Below are positions 1 through 6,583 of a DNA stretch of 16,313 bases, piece after piece. Position numbers and translations under genes: made by a program. This DNA is from an uncultured Brachyspira sp. (GTDB lineage: Bacteria > Cyanobacteriota > Vampirovibrionia > Gastranaerophilales > Gastranaerophilaceae). The DNA lies in NCBI GenBank assembly GCA_900321895.1, contig ONYB01000051.1:1-16313 (forward strand), in the 5' to 3' direction. The notes beneath the pieces are model-generated. The model saw only the letters and a list, made by a program, of their open reading frames with translations, was not told where the DNA came from and searched no databases. The first letter of the stretch is position 1. Every line of letters begins with the position of its first letter.

Positions 1-1089
1 AAAGTTGTTGAAGGTATGCAATTTGACAAAGGTTATATCTCACCATACTTTGTAACTGACCCTGAAAGAATGGAAGCTGTATTAGAAGATGCTTACGTAT
101 TCTGCTGCAACAAAAAAATCAACTTAATCGCAGATTTGGTTCCTTTGTTAGAACAAGTTGCAAGAGATGGCAAATCATTATTGTTAATCGCTGAAGATAT
201 TGAAGGTGAAGCATTAGCAACATTGGTTGTAAATACAATGAGAAAAGTTTTAAGAGCAGTTGCTGTTAAAGCTCCGGGATTTGGGGACAGAAGAAAAGCT
301 ATGCTTGAAGATATCGCAATCTTGACAGGTGGCGAAATGTTCACTGAAGAACTCGGCATTAAATTAGAAAATGTTACAACTCAAATGTTGGGTTATGCAA
401 AACGTGTAACGGTTACAAAAGACGAAACAACAATCGTTGTTGGTAACGAAACAAAAGAAGCAGTTCAGGAAAGAATTCGTTTGATTAAGAAACAAATCGA
501 AGCTTCTGATTCTGAATATGATAAAGAAAAACTTCAAGAACGAGTTGCAAAACTTTCAGGCGGTGTTGCCGTAATCGAAGTTGGTGCAGCAAGCGAAGTT
601 GAATTGAAAGAAAGAAAATTGAGAATTGAAGATGCTTTGAACGCAACTCGTGCAGCTAACGAAGAAGGTATCGTCCCTGGTGGCGGTGTTGCCTTGGTAA
701 GAGTTCAACAAGAATTGAACAAAATGCTTTCAACAACCGAATTTTCTTCAGACGATGAAAAAATCGGTTTCAGGATTTTGACAGCAGCACTCGATGTACC
801 TTTGAGAGCAATCGCTCGTAACGCCGGTGCTAAAGCCGATGTTGTAATCGACACTGTTCTTTCTCACGAAGGTGCTTACGGCTACGACGCAATGGATGAC
901 CAATACGTTGATATGTTCAAATCAGGTATTGTAGACCCTGCTAAGGTAACTCGTTCAGCTTTGTTGAACGCAGCATCTGTCGGCTCAATGTTGTTGACCA
1001 CAGAAGCAGCAGTTGTAGATATTCCGGAAGAAAAACCGGCTGCACCTGCAATGCCTGCCGGCATGGGTGGCATGGGCGGAATGATGTAA
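1..1089 (+). CDS. groEL: Chaperonin GroEL (60 kDa), 3' part
   Basis: This is the C-terminal two thirds of the large chaperonin subunit, which forms the ATP-driven double-ring folding chamber with GroES in the cytosol. The reading frame is open from base 1 (K-V-V-E-G-M-Q-F), so the gene begins upstream of the window and the ATG at 16 is internal. Visible family blocks include the apical-domain start (VVEGMQFDKGYISPYF), AEDIEGEALATLVVNTMR, VKAPGFGDRRKAMLEDIA and DALNATRAANEEGIVPGGG, which contains the ATPase aspartate. The C-terminus ends in the usual Gly-Met-rich tail (GMGGMGGMM). A strong terminator follows 30 bp after the stop. Identity is essentially certain. Whether groES lies upstream cannot be seen. 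Confidence 0.98.
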   Translation, partial: KVVEGMQFDKGYISPYFVTDPERMEAVLEDAYVFCCNKKINLIADLVPLLEQVARDGKSLLLIAEDIEGEALATLVVNTMRKVLRAVAVKAPGFGDRRKAMLEDIAILTGGEMFTEELGIKLENVTTQMLGYAKRVTVTKDETTIVVGNETKEAVQERIRLIKKQIEASDSEYDKEKLQERVAKLSGGVAVIEVGAASEVELKERKLRIEDALNATRAANEEGIVPGGGVALVRVQQELNKMLSTTEFSSDDEKIGFRILTAALDVPLRAIARNAGAKADVVIDTVLSHEGAYGYDAMDDQYVDMFKSGIVDPAKVTRSALLNAASVGSMLLTTEAAVVDIPEEKPAAPAMPAGMGGMGGMM

Positions 1090-1121
1090 TCTAAAAATTA
1101 CATCACATCAGATTGTAAAAG

Positions 1122-1156
1122 GCGGCTTGCGATAAATATCGCAAGCCGCTTTTTTT
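1122..1156 (+). terminator. Rho-independent terminator after groEL
   Basis: A perfect 12-bp stem (1122-1133 with 1138-1149) with a 4-nt loop is followed by seven T at 1150-1156. It lies between the convergent genes groEL and cysK. On the minus strand the same stem is followed by only four T, so it may also stop cysK transcription, but less efficiently. Confidence 0.93.
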
Positions 1157-1174
1157 ATAAAAATATGTTATTTT

Positions 1175-2092
1175 TTATTTAAACAATTCACTTGAAAGAT
1201 ATCGTTCGCCACTATCAGGAAGGATTACAACGATTAGTTTTTCGGCGTTTTCTTTCCGTTTTGAAAGTTCATTTGCTGCCCACATTGCAGCTCCACTCGA
1301 AATATCTGAGAGTAAACCTTCATTTTTCGCCAAATTTCGGGCAGTTTCCATTGCGTCCTCGTTAGTCACGGGAATAATCTCATCAATCACAGTTCGGTCA
1401 AAATTTTCGGGTACAAAATTTGCCCCAATACCTTGAATTTTGTGAGCTCCAGCCTGCCCCTTTGCCAGAACTTGAGAAGCCTCGGGCTCAACGGCTATTG
1501 CTTTAATCTGCGGATTTTTCTTTTTCAAAGCCCTTGCAATTCCCGAAATCGTTCCACCTGTTCCAACACCACCGACAACGAAATCAACTTTTCCGTCGGT
1601 ATCATGCCAGATTTCTTCTGCGGTTGTATGCTCGTGAATTTCAGGGTTTGCGGGATTTGCAAACTGTTGCGGAATAAAGGAATTTTTGATTTCTTGATGA
1701 AGCTCTTCGGCCTTGTCGACAGCTCCTTGCATACCTTTTGTTCCGTCAGTCAAAACTAGCTCTGCACCGTAAGCTTTTAACAACATTCTTCTCTCCAAAC
1801 TCATAGTTTCGGGCATTGTGAGAATTATTCTATAATCTTTTACCGCACAAACCATTGCCAATCCAATTCCGGTATTTCCGCTTGTTGGCTCAATTATAAC
1901 GGTATCTTGGTTAATTTTGCCTTCTTCTTCGGCTCTTTTAATCATATTCAGTGCAGGTCTATCCTTTACAGAACCCGCAGGATTTTTAGCCTCTAATTTT
2001 GCGACAATTACAGCCTTTCCGCTGTTAATTTTGTTTATCTTAACAAGCGGAGTTTTTCCGATAAGTTCCAATAAATTCTCTGCAATTTTCAT
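1175..2092 (-). CDS. cysK: Cysteine synthase (O-acetylserine sulfhydrylase)
   Basis: This is a 305-aa PLP enzyme of the fold-type II family that makes cysteine from O-acetylserine and sulfide in the cytosol. Visible motifs are the PLP-binding lysine in GSVKDR (K43), the substrate-binding loop PTSGNTG (69-75), the PLP-phosphate loop GVGTGGT (175-181) and the C-terminal PDSGERYLS (292-300). The start is fixed by a good Shine-Dalgarno (AAAGGAG) about 6 nt upstream. The gene lies downstream of hydE on the same strand and would have been only about 53 bp from it before insertion of the DUF559 element. One oddity is the ISSGAA block at 264-269, preceded by Asp263 where a glycine is usual. A cystathionine beta-synthase-like or O-phosphoserine-using variant is possible, but CysK fits best in length and motifs. 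Confidence 0.93.
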   Translation of the reverse strand: MKIAENLLELIGKTPLVKINKINSGKAVIVAKLEAKNPAGSVKDRPALNMIKRAEEEGKINQDTVIIEPTSGNTGIGLAMVCAVKDYRIILTMPETMSLERRMLLKAYGAELVLTDGTKGMQGAVDKAEELHQEIKNSFIPQQFANPANPEIHEHTTAEEIWHDTDGKVDFVVGGVGTGGTISGIARALKKKNPQIKAIAVEPEASQVLAKGQAGAHKIQGIGANFVPENFDRTVIDEIIPVTNEDAMETARNLAKNEGLLSDISSGAAMWAANELSKRKENAEKLIVVILPDSGERYLSSELFK

Positions 2093-2159
2093 ATATTTCT
2101 CCTTTATAATTGTTTTATTATTACTTTTAAGATTTTCTAATAAAGCTAAATTTTGGATT

Positions 2160-2204
2160 GCCCCCTCTCCTGCCCTTCGGGCATCCTCTCCCGTAGGGCG
2201 AGGA
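2160..2204 (+). repeat. Left terminal inverted repeat of DUF559 element
   Basis: A GC-rich 45-bp sequence begins GCCCCCTCTCC and ends CTCTCCCGTAGGGCGAGGA. It matches, in inverted orientation, the repeat at 2601-2639. It contains its own small hairpin (TGCCC-TTC-GGGCA, 2171-2183) in the segment where the two copies differ. It stands out sharply from the AT-rich surroundings. Confidence 0.85.
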
Positions 2205-2271
2205 ATATGTCTCGATAAACTCGCATTTCATTTGGTTTTTATTATGAGTCATTTTTTTCAGAATAATTTGA

Positions 2272-3657
2272 TTACCGTAAATATTCCATGATTTTTTCTA
2301 TGACACCATCAATGTTTTTATCGATTTCGTTATTCCAAAATCTCAAGACTTTAAACCCTCTTGATTTTAAATACTCATCACGTTCTTTATCATATTTTTT
2401 ATGTTGTTCTATTGTGTGACCACCTCCGTCAAGTTCAAGAACCAACATATTTTTAATAGATACAAAATCCACAATATATTTGCCTATTGGGTATTGTCTT
2501 TTAAATTTGGTTTTCCCCAACCTATTTGCTCTCAAATACACCCAAAGTTTTGTTTCTTGTGGTGTCATTTTTTTTCTTAATGCTTTGGCAATATTAATTT
2601 TCCCTCGCCCTGCGGGAGAGGGATTAAGGGAGAGGGGGCGAACTCTAAAACCTTTTTCTGTAGATATGGTGCGTCCGATTGACGCAATCTTTCCGCCAAT
2701 ACACCCTCGACATTTTGCAGGGGTGTCATTTATGCAAATTTTTCCGGGATAAATCTCGTATTTTTTTCGATAATCTCCTTCTGTAACATTCGGCATAACA
2801 ACATTTGCCCCACTCTGCAACGCAATTATTCGTCCGTTAGGATTAAGTGTTTCCATTGCCGTTGTCGCCGGAATATTTATATCGGGTAGTAAAAGCCGTA
2901 CGATTGCCATAACTTTTAAGGCAAGTTCAAAACTTCCGTGCGGAACATCTTTCAGCGGGGTGTCCTGATGTGGAATAAACGGCCCAATCCCAATCATATC
3001 GGCGTCTAACTTCTTAAAAAATAAAATATCATCCGCCAAAGACTCCAAGGTTTGATTCGGCAAGCCTACAAGACAGCCCGAACCTGTTTCGTATCCGAGT
3101 TCTTTTAGGTCATAAAGACATTGCTTGCGTTTTTCCAAACTTGCTTGCGGGTGCATTTCTTTGTATAAGTTTTCGTCGGTCGTTTCTATTCTTATCAAAA
3201 ACCTGTCTACACCTGCATTTTTAAGTTTTTCATATTCTTCTCTCGGACGTTCTCCGATACTCAAAGTCAAGGCAACATCGAGTTTTTTAATATCACGAAC
3301 GATTTCGCAAAGGTAATTCGCAGTAAAAAACGGGTCTTCTCCGGATTGCATAACAATGGTTTTATAGCCGTAACCAACAGCTTTTTGGGCAAAGTCAAGG
3401 ATTTCTTCTTTGTTGAGTCGATATCTGCTGACATTCGTGTTTTCGGCACGCAAACCACAATATTTGCAATGACACCTGCAAATGTTTGAAAACTCAATCA
3501 ACGCTCGAAGGTGAACCTCATCACCCACAAACTCATGCCGGACATCATCCGCAGCCTTAAAGAGTTCCTGATTTATACTATCGTCCTTTAAAAGTTCGAC
3601 TATCTCGGACTTTGAAAGCTCGTGTCCCGTCTTTGCTTTTTGGATAATTTTGTTCAT
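2272..3657 (-). CDS. hydE: [FeFe]-hydrogenase maturase HydE fused to C-terminal DUF559 domain
   Basis: Residues 1 to about 339 form a complete HydE, a radical SAM enzyme that helps build the diiron subcluster of the [FeFe]-hydrogenase H-cluster. Visible are EFSNIC...C..C with the 4Fe-4S cysteines spaced CX3CX2C, MQSGEDP, ETGSGCLVGLPNQT, GIGPFIPHQDTP, NIPATTAMETLNP and YPGKICINDTPAKCRGC. Residues 340-352 (RPLSLNPSPAGRG) are the translation of a DNA palindromic repeat. Residues from about 353 to 461 are a DUF559 domain of the Vsr-like PD-(D/E)XK type, with MTPQETKLW, IGKYIVDF, LELDGGGH and GFKVLRFWNNEI. HydE is normally about 350 aa, so this 461-aa protein is a chimera made by insertion. I chose the ATG at 3657. 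A TTG five codons upstream is also open, but it overlaps a consensus -10 box. There is no Shine-Dalgarno. Confidence 0.93.
   Translation of the reverse strand: MNKIIQKAKTGHELSKSEIVELLKDDSINQELFKAADDVRHEFVGDEVHLRALIEFSNICRCHCKYCGLRAENTNVSRYRLNKEEILDFAQKAVGYGYKTIVMQSGEDPFFTANYLCEIVRDIKKLDVALTLSIGERPREEYEKLKNAGVDRFLIRIETTDENLYKEMHPQASLEKRKQCLYDLKELGYETGSGCLVGLPNQTLESLADDILFFKKLDADMIGIGPFIPHQDTPLKDVPHGSFELALKVMAIVRLLLPDINIPATTAMETLNPNGRIIALQSGANVVMPNVTEGDYRKKYEIYPGKICINDTPAKCRGCIGGKIASIGRTISTEKGFRVRPLSLNPSPAGRGKINIAKALRKKMTPQETKLWVYLRANRLGKTKFKRQYPIGKYIVDFVSIKNMLVLELDGGGHTIEQHKKYDKERDEYLKSRGFKVLRFWNNEIDKNIDGVIEKIMEYLR
2601..2639 (-). repeat. Right terminal inverted repeat of DUF559 element
   Basis: Read on the minus strand it starts GCCCCCTCTCC and ends CTCTCCCGCAGGGCGAGGGA, matching the left copy at 2160-2204 except for the short middle. 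It is translated within the HydE fusion as RPLSLNPSPAGRG. It also forms an imperfect hairpin around CCC-TGC-GGG. Confidence 0.85.
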
Positions 3658-3663
3658 AAGGAC

Positions 3664-3669
3664 ATTATA
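3664..3669 (-). promoter_or_regulatory. -10 box of a probable leaderless hydE promoter
   Basis: A perfect TATAAT (minus strand 3669 to 3664) ends 6 nt before the hydE ATG at 3657, so the expected transcription start falls on or next to the A of the ATG. There is no purine-rich ribosome-binding site between them. The -35 region is weak. Confidence 0.55.
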
Positions 3670-3707
3670 CAATAAAAGATACTAAGGTGCTAGAACGTAA
3701 AGGTCTT

Positions 3708-3735
3708 TTCACCCTTCACTCTTCACCCTTCACTT
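3708..3735. repeat. Tandem heptamer array, four units of TTCAC(C/T)(C/T)
   Basis: Four head-to-tail heptamers are present: TTCACCC, TTCACTC, TTCACCC, TTCACTT. They lie between the 3' end of the 566-aa gene and the hydE promoter. Short tandem heptamers of this kind resemble the STRR repeats described in cyanobacteria. A related four-unit array lies on the other side of the 566-aa gene at 5797-5824. Confidence 0.7.
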
Positions 3736-3743
3736 AATTAACG

Positions 3744-5444
3744 TCACGCATCATACCGCTTGAAGGATTTTTCGATATTCTTCGTGATGACAGATTTGAC
3801 GGTGTCGTATTCTGTTGTGAGGGCGGAAATTTCCGTATCAAGGTTTTTCATTTTCATATCAATTACGTTTTCTTTGTAGTTGATTTTCTCTTTTTCACGG
3901 TTATATTTTGCCTCTGCCTGTGCGATTTTGCTTTCGTCCGTTACTTCTTTTACATAAGAGTTTGTTGAATAGTTGTCCTGATAGTAATAACCGTCATCTT
4001 GAATACTGGAAAGGAACATAGAACCATCTTTCAACATTTTTTGAACATAGTCTTTATCGTCTACTTTGTCGTTTTCAACCCAACCTTTTGTACAGATTTG
4101 GTTAAACAAAGTATCATAAAAACCTGCAATCTGCATGTTGTTACCTGTTGTGTCGGCAGCTGTCAAAACTGAGAAATCAAAGAATTCATCAACAAAATTA
4201 CAGTTGCTCTTCAATTTATCAACACTGTAAGTTGTATTTGAAGTACCTTCCATATACATTGCAAAGTAGGTCAAATAAGCTTCTGACATTGAAGTCAAGT
4301 TCATACCATAACCGTCGTTGTACTTGTCACCCGAGTTACCTTCAGAAACATATCCTACGTAATTTTTAGTATTATCAGAAATCCACCTTGTAATTTTTTT
4401 CTCACTTTTACCACGGTGGTTGTTTCTGAAAGCAGCATTGTCAAAGTTACTTACAGATTTTCCATTTTCATCAACATAAGACAAACATTCCATCATTTCT
4501 GTAATTTTGTTCTTTGCATAACCTAATGCAGCATCAGTATATGTATCACCTGTTTTCAAAGTGTTTTCAATATTTTTAAAAATACTTGACCACAAGGTTG
4601 AAGTAGCAACTTTGTCAACAACAGACCAATCGTATAATCCGTTTTTGCCACGTAATTGTTTGTTATCCCACGAAGTACCTTGCAATGTAATTTGAATATC
4701 TCCATTAAACAAATCTGCCAATGATAATTTTTTTGCATCAATGGTCTTCTGCTTGCCGTTTAAATCAAATTTTGCAGTTGTAGAATCGCCCTCATTGTTG
4801 TATTCAATTTTACCTAGTTCGTTTTTACCCTCCTTGTCATAAATTATCAAGTTCAAGTCAGAACCACCTGCATTCAAAAGCAAATCGGTAACATCCAGTT
4901 CAATATTGGAAAAGTATTTGGTAATCAAATCTGTTTTAGTAAGCTGTTTAATGTTTACGTTAACCAAATCGGAAGAACCGACACCTGCATCTTGGTTGTA
5001 GGTTGTTTTTTGGATGTTTTTCGACATAGTGTCAGTAATTACACCGGTTGTACCAAGAGCCTCAATAAATTTGTTTCTGACATCAGAGGACGGCAAGCCT
5101 TCCATACCTTCTTGCGGAATACCTGCAGCTTTAGCCGCAGCAGCCATTTCCGGTGTCAAAACTACTCTGCCCGCAGTATCAGTAAGTGGGGTTGGAGTAA
5201 AGTTATTCAAGGCAGACGGGCTCATCAACAAATTGTAGCTCAATTCGTTTGCCTGAGAATCATTGCCATAAAAATCCCACATCAACTTCGTTTGCTCAAG
5301 AGAATCCTGATATTCGGCAGAAGCCACGTTCATATCACGAGATAATGCGATTTTCTGGTGAGATAAACGCATAGATTCATATTCACAGTCAGATTTTCTG
5401 GCTGTAATGGTTAATAATCTTGCTTGTGAAGCTGATAATCCCAT
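3744..5444 (-). CDS. 566-aa protein of unknown function with coiled-coil ends
   Basis: I do not recognise a named family. The N-terminus (MGLSASQARLLTITARKSD, continuing to about residue 55) is predicted amphipathic helix. The last 65 residues are a charged heptad-like helix ending with KNIEKSFKRYDA. Between them lie about 440 residues rich in Asn, Asp, Thr, Ser and Lys, with short beta-like segments (for example 195-260) and Tyr/Asn-rich stretches. There is no signal peptide or membrane segment. The helix-variable domain-helix plan with conserved termini resembles flagellar hook-associated or export-substrate proteins, but that is structural analogy only. The 116-aa protein at 8279-8629 keeps both ends without the middle. 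From memory, similar N-termini occur in multicopy proteins of Gastranaerophilales. The start has AAAGGA 11 nt upstream. Composition matches the neighbours, so recent transfer is not evident. Confidence 0.85.
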   Translation of the reverse strand: MGLSASQARLLTITARKSDCEYESMRLSHQKIALSRDMNVASAEYQDSLEQTKLMWDFYGNDSQANELSYNLLMSPSALNNFTPTPLTDTAGRVVLTPEMAAAAKAAGIPQEGMEGLPSSDVRNKFIEALGTTGVITDTMSKNIQKTTYNQDAGVGSSDLVNVNIKQLTKTDLITKYFSNIELDVTDLLLNAGGSDLNLIIYDKEGKNELGKIEYNNEGDSTTAKFDLNGKQKTIDAKKLSLADLFNGDIQITLQGTSWDNKQLRGKNGLYDWSVVDKVATSTLWSSIFKNIENTLKTGDTYTDAALGYAKNKITEMMECLSYVDENGKSVSNFDNAAFRNNHRGKSEKKITRWISDNTKNYVGYVSEGNSGDKYNDGYGMNLTSMSEAYLTYFAMYMEGTSNTTYSVDKLKSNCNFVDEFFDFSVLTAADTTGNNMQIAGFYDTLFNQICTKGWVENDKVDDKDYVQKMLKDGSMFLSSIQDDGYYYQDNYSTNSYVKEVTDESKIAQAEAKYNREKEKINYKENVIDMKMKNLDTEISALTTEYDTVKSVITKNIEKSFKRYDA

Positions 5445-5541
5445 TTTGAATCTAATCCTTTCTCGTTAGTAACATTTTCCGTGGTCGTACATGAAGTATT
5501 ACGGCACTTTGGGCTGAAAACTTTAATTTATTATGATAAAT

Positions 5542-5559
5542 TTGTTACAAAAGTTTACA
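5542..5559 (-). promoter_or_regulatory. Conserved upstream motif TGTAAAC-N3-TGTAACAA, copy 1
   Basis: On the minus strand this reads TGTAAACTTTTGTAACAA and lies about 98 bp upstream of the 566-aa gene start. It agrees at 15 of 18 positions with the copy upstream of the 116-aa paralogue (8713-8730). The two half-sites TGTAAAC and TGTAACA are direct repeats about one helical turn apart, as in an activator site. The factor is unknown. Confidence 0.45.
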
Positions 5560-5596
5560 AGCTAGAGTGGGCGGTGTATTTTTATTTTTACTGAAC

Positions 5597-5775
5597 GTGA
5601 ATAAGTAAATAAGAGAATAGGTGAATAAGTTCAAATCTGGTGCTACGCACCAAAGCAGTTTTTGCGGAATTTTGACAATCTTTAACCTCTACCACTGGGA
5701 GAGGTGTATTTTACCAATTTTGAGCGTAGCGAACTATAAGAACTTATTTACTTATTAACCTATTTACTTATTCAC
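5597..5775. repeat. 179-bp inverted-repeat element with octamer-tandem arms
   Basis: The 36-bp arms 5597-5632 and 5740-5775 are inverted copies, each made of four octamers related to GTGAATAA and closed by GTTC. The interior has a GGTGC-TAC-GCACC hairpin (5639-5651), an ACCTCT...AGAGGT hairpin (5685-5705), and the complementary heptamers GCTACGC (5642-5648) and GCGTAGC (5724-5730). It encodes no protein. It could be a MITE-like non-autonomous element or a large RNA hairpin. Confidence 0.75.
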
Positions 5776-5796
5776 TTCTCTCTTAACGTAACGAAC

Positions 5797-5824
5797 TTCT
5801 CACGCCTCACACCTCACCCTTCAC
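5797..5824. repeat. Tandem heptamer array, four units ending TCAC
   Basis: The four heptamers are TTCTCAC, GCCTCAC, ACCTCAC and CCTTCAC. They share period and TCAC core with the array at 3708-3735 on the other side of the 566-aa gene, and directly follow the 179-bp inverted-repeat element. Confidence 0.6.
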
Positions 5825-5888
5825 GTGTCCGCTTTACCACCGAACCCATTCCGCTTATTTCACCTTTGTAACACTTTTTAAAAATCTA

Positions 5889-5917
5889 TCGACAAACGGG
5901 CATGTTTATTGTAACAT
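5889..5917 (+). promoter_or_regulatory. Possible rplI promoter
   Basis: TCGACA (5889-5894) and TAACAT (5912-5917), separated by 17 nt, give a plausible -35/-10 pair whose start point would fall near 5924, about 36 nt before the rplI ATG. The -10 overlaps a third copy of the upstream motif (TGTAAGCAAATGTTACAA on the minus strand, 5909-5926). Confidence 0.35.
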
Positions 5918-5959
5918 TTGCTTACATGCAGAAATATAAATATGAAAAGGAGAATTAAT

Positions 5960-6457
5960 ATGCAGGTTATATTAAAAAAAGATGTCCAAAACCTAGGTGA
6001 AGCAGGGGATTTGGTTAATGTAAAAGATGGCTATGCAAGAAACTTCTTACTTCCGCAAAATGCTGCTGAAGTAGCTACCGAAGGTGCTTTGCAAAATCGT
6101 GAACAAAACCTTGCAAGAATCAAAGCTAAACAAGAAAAATTGCACCAAGAAGCTCTTGAACTTGCTGAAAAAATTGAAAAAGTTGCTGAATTGAAATTGA
6201 GTGCTAAAGCAGGTGAATCAGGCAAATTATTTGGTACTATTACTACTAAAAAATTGGCTGAAGAATTGCAAGCTCAATCAGGTATTGAAGTTGATAGAAA
6301 AAATATCACACTCAACGCTCCTGTTAATAAAGTTGGCGAATACACTATGCTTATCAAATTGACTTCTAAAGTTAAAACTGAACTCAAAGTTGTTGTTTCA
6401 GCATCAGAAGTTGTTAAAGAACACATCGAAGAAGAAGTTGAATCTACTGAAGCGTAG
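5960..6457 (+). CDS. rplI: 50S ribosomal protein bL9
   Basis: Ribosomal protein bL9 binds 23S rRNA at the base of the L1 stalk and spans outward through a long helix. The N-terminal domain MQVILKKDVQNLGEAGD, then VNVKDGYARNFLLPQ and the long central helix (about 50-75), is diagnostic. At 165 aa it is slightly longer than the usual near-150 aa because of an acidic C-terminal tail (HIEEEVESTEA). The start at 5960 is set by AAAGGAG 8 nt upstream and by family alignment; an upstream in-frame start at 5918 would add 14 non-conserved residues. It appears monocistronic, with a terminator just downstream. Confidence 0.97.
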   Translation: MQVILKKDVQNLGEAGDLVNVKDGYARNFLLPQNAAEVATEGALQNREQNLARIKAKQEKLHQEALELAEKIEKVAELKLSAKAGESGKLFGTITTKKLAEELQAQSGIEVDRKNITLNAPVNKVGEYTMLIKLTSKVKTELKVVVSASEVVKEHIEEEVESTEA

Positions 6458-6510
6458 GTGTTCAAAGCGGATGATGAAATTTATTCCAACCGCATACCAT
6501 ATTAAAAATG

Positions 6511-6555
6511 AAGGCATGACTGTTCAATTTTTGAAAGGCATGCCTTTATTTTTTC
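6511..6555 (+). terminator. Rho-independent terminator after rplI
   Basis: AAGGCATG (6511-6518) pairs with CATGCCTT (6539-6546), with an inner TTCAA/TTGAA stem (6523-6527 with 6531-6535). It is followed by a T-rich run TTATTTTTT. It separates rplI from the CooC-like gene. Confidence 0.8.
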
Positions 6556-6583
6556 AAACCAATAAATAAGGAGAAACATAGAA

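Larger units (their letters stand above)
2160..2639 (-). mobile_element. 480-bp DUF559 palindromic element inserted in hydE
   Basis: Two inverted GC-rich repeats (2160-2204 and 2601-2639) bound a segment encoding a DUF559 domain read on the minus strand. Removing exactly 2160-2639 joins the hydE codons ...GFRV to CAA TCC AAA ATT TAG, giving a natural HydE end (Q-S-K-I-stop, 343 aa in all). Its length of 480 bp is divisible by three. No obvious target-site duplication and no transposase are visible, so mobilisation would have to be in trans. The mobile-element interpretation is inferred from this structure; similar palindrome-associated DUF559 reading frames are, from memory, scattered through many bacterial genomes. 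Confidence 0.7.
5445..5959. other. 515-bp intergenic region with repeats, upstream of two divergent genes
   Basis: No convincing gene is present. The region holds, in order: the leader of the 566-aa gene (5445-5541), a conserved upstream motif (5542-5559), a 179-bp inverted-repeat element (5597-5775), a four-unit heptamer array (5797-5824), and the rplI promoter and leader (from about 5889). It separates the divergent 566-aa gene and rplI. Confidence 0.8.

Noticed and set aside
1433..1759. A 108-codon plus-strand frame opposite cysK.
   Set aside because: It lies wholly inside the cysK coding region in antisense, is Cys-rich and lacks a ribosome-binding site.
2093..2159. Possible riboswitch or T-box upstream of cysK.
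   Set aside because: Only 67 AT-rich bases lie between the element and the start codon, with no stem-loop or terminator structure and no T-box-like sequence.
3658..3672. TTG start for hydE five codons upstream (and the analogous GTG for lipA at 10979).
   Set aside because: Both codons overlap perfect TATAAT boxes and lack ribosome-binding sites, so they would be outside the mRNA if those promoters are real.
5597..5824. Possible CRISPR array from the repeated short units.
   Set aside because: The units are 7-8 bp, contiguous, and without unique spacers; there are no cas genes nearby.
5918..5959. Upstream in-frame extension of rplI by 14 residues.
   Set aside because: bL9 proteins begin with MQVIL-like sequence, and a strong Shine-Dalgarno sits just before 5960. 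The extension overlaps the promoter region.
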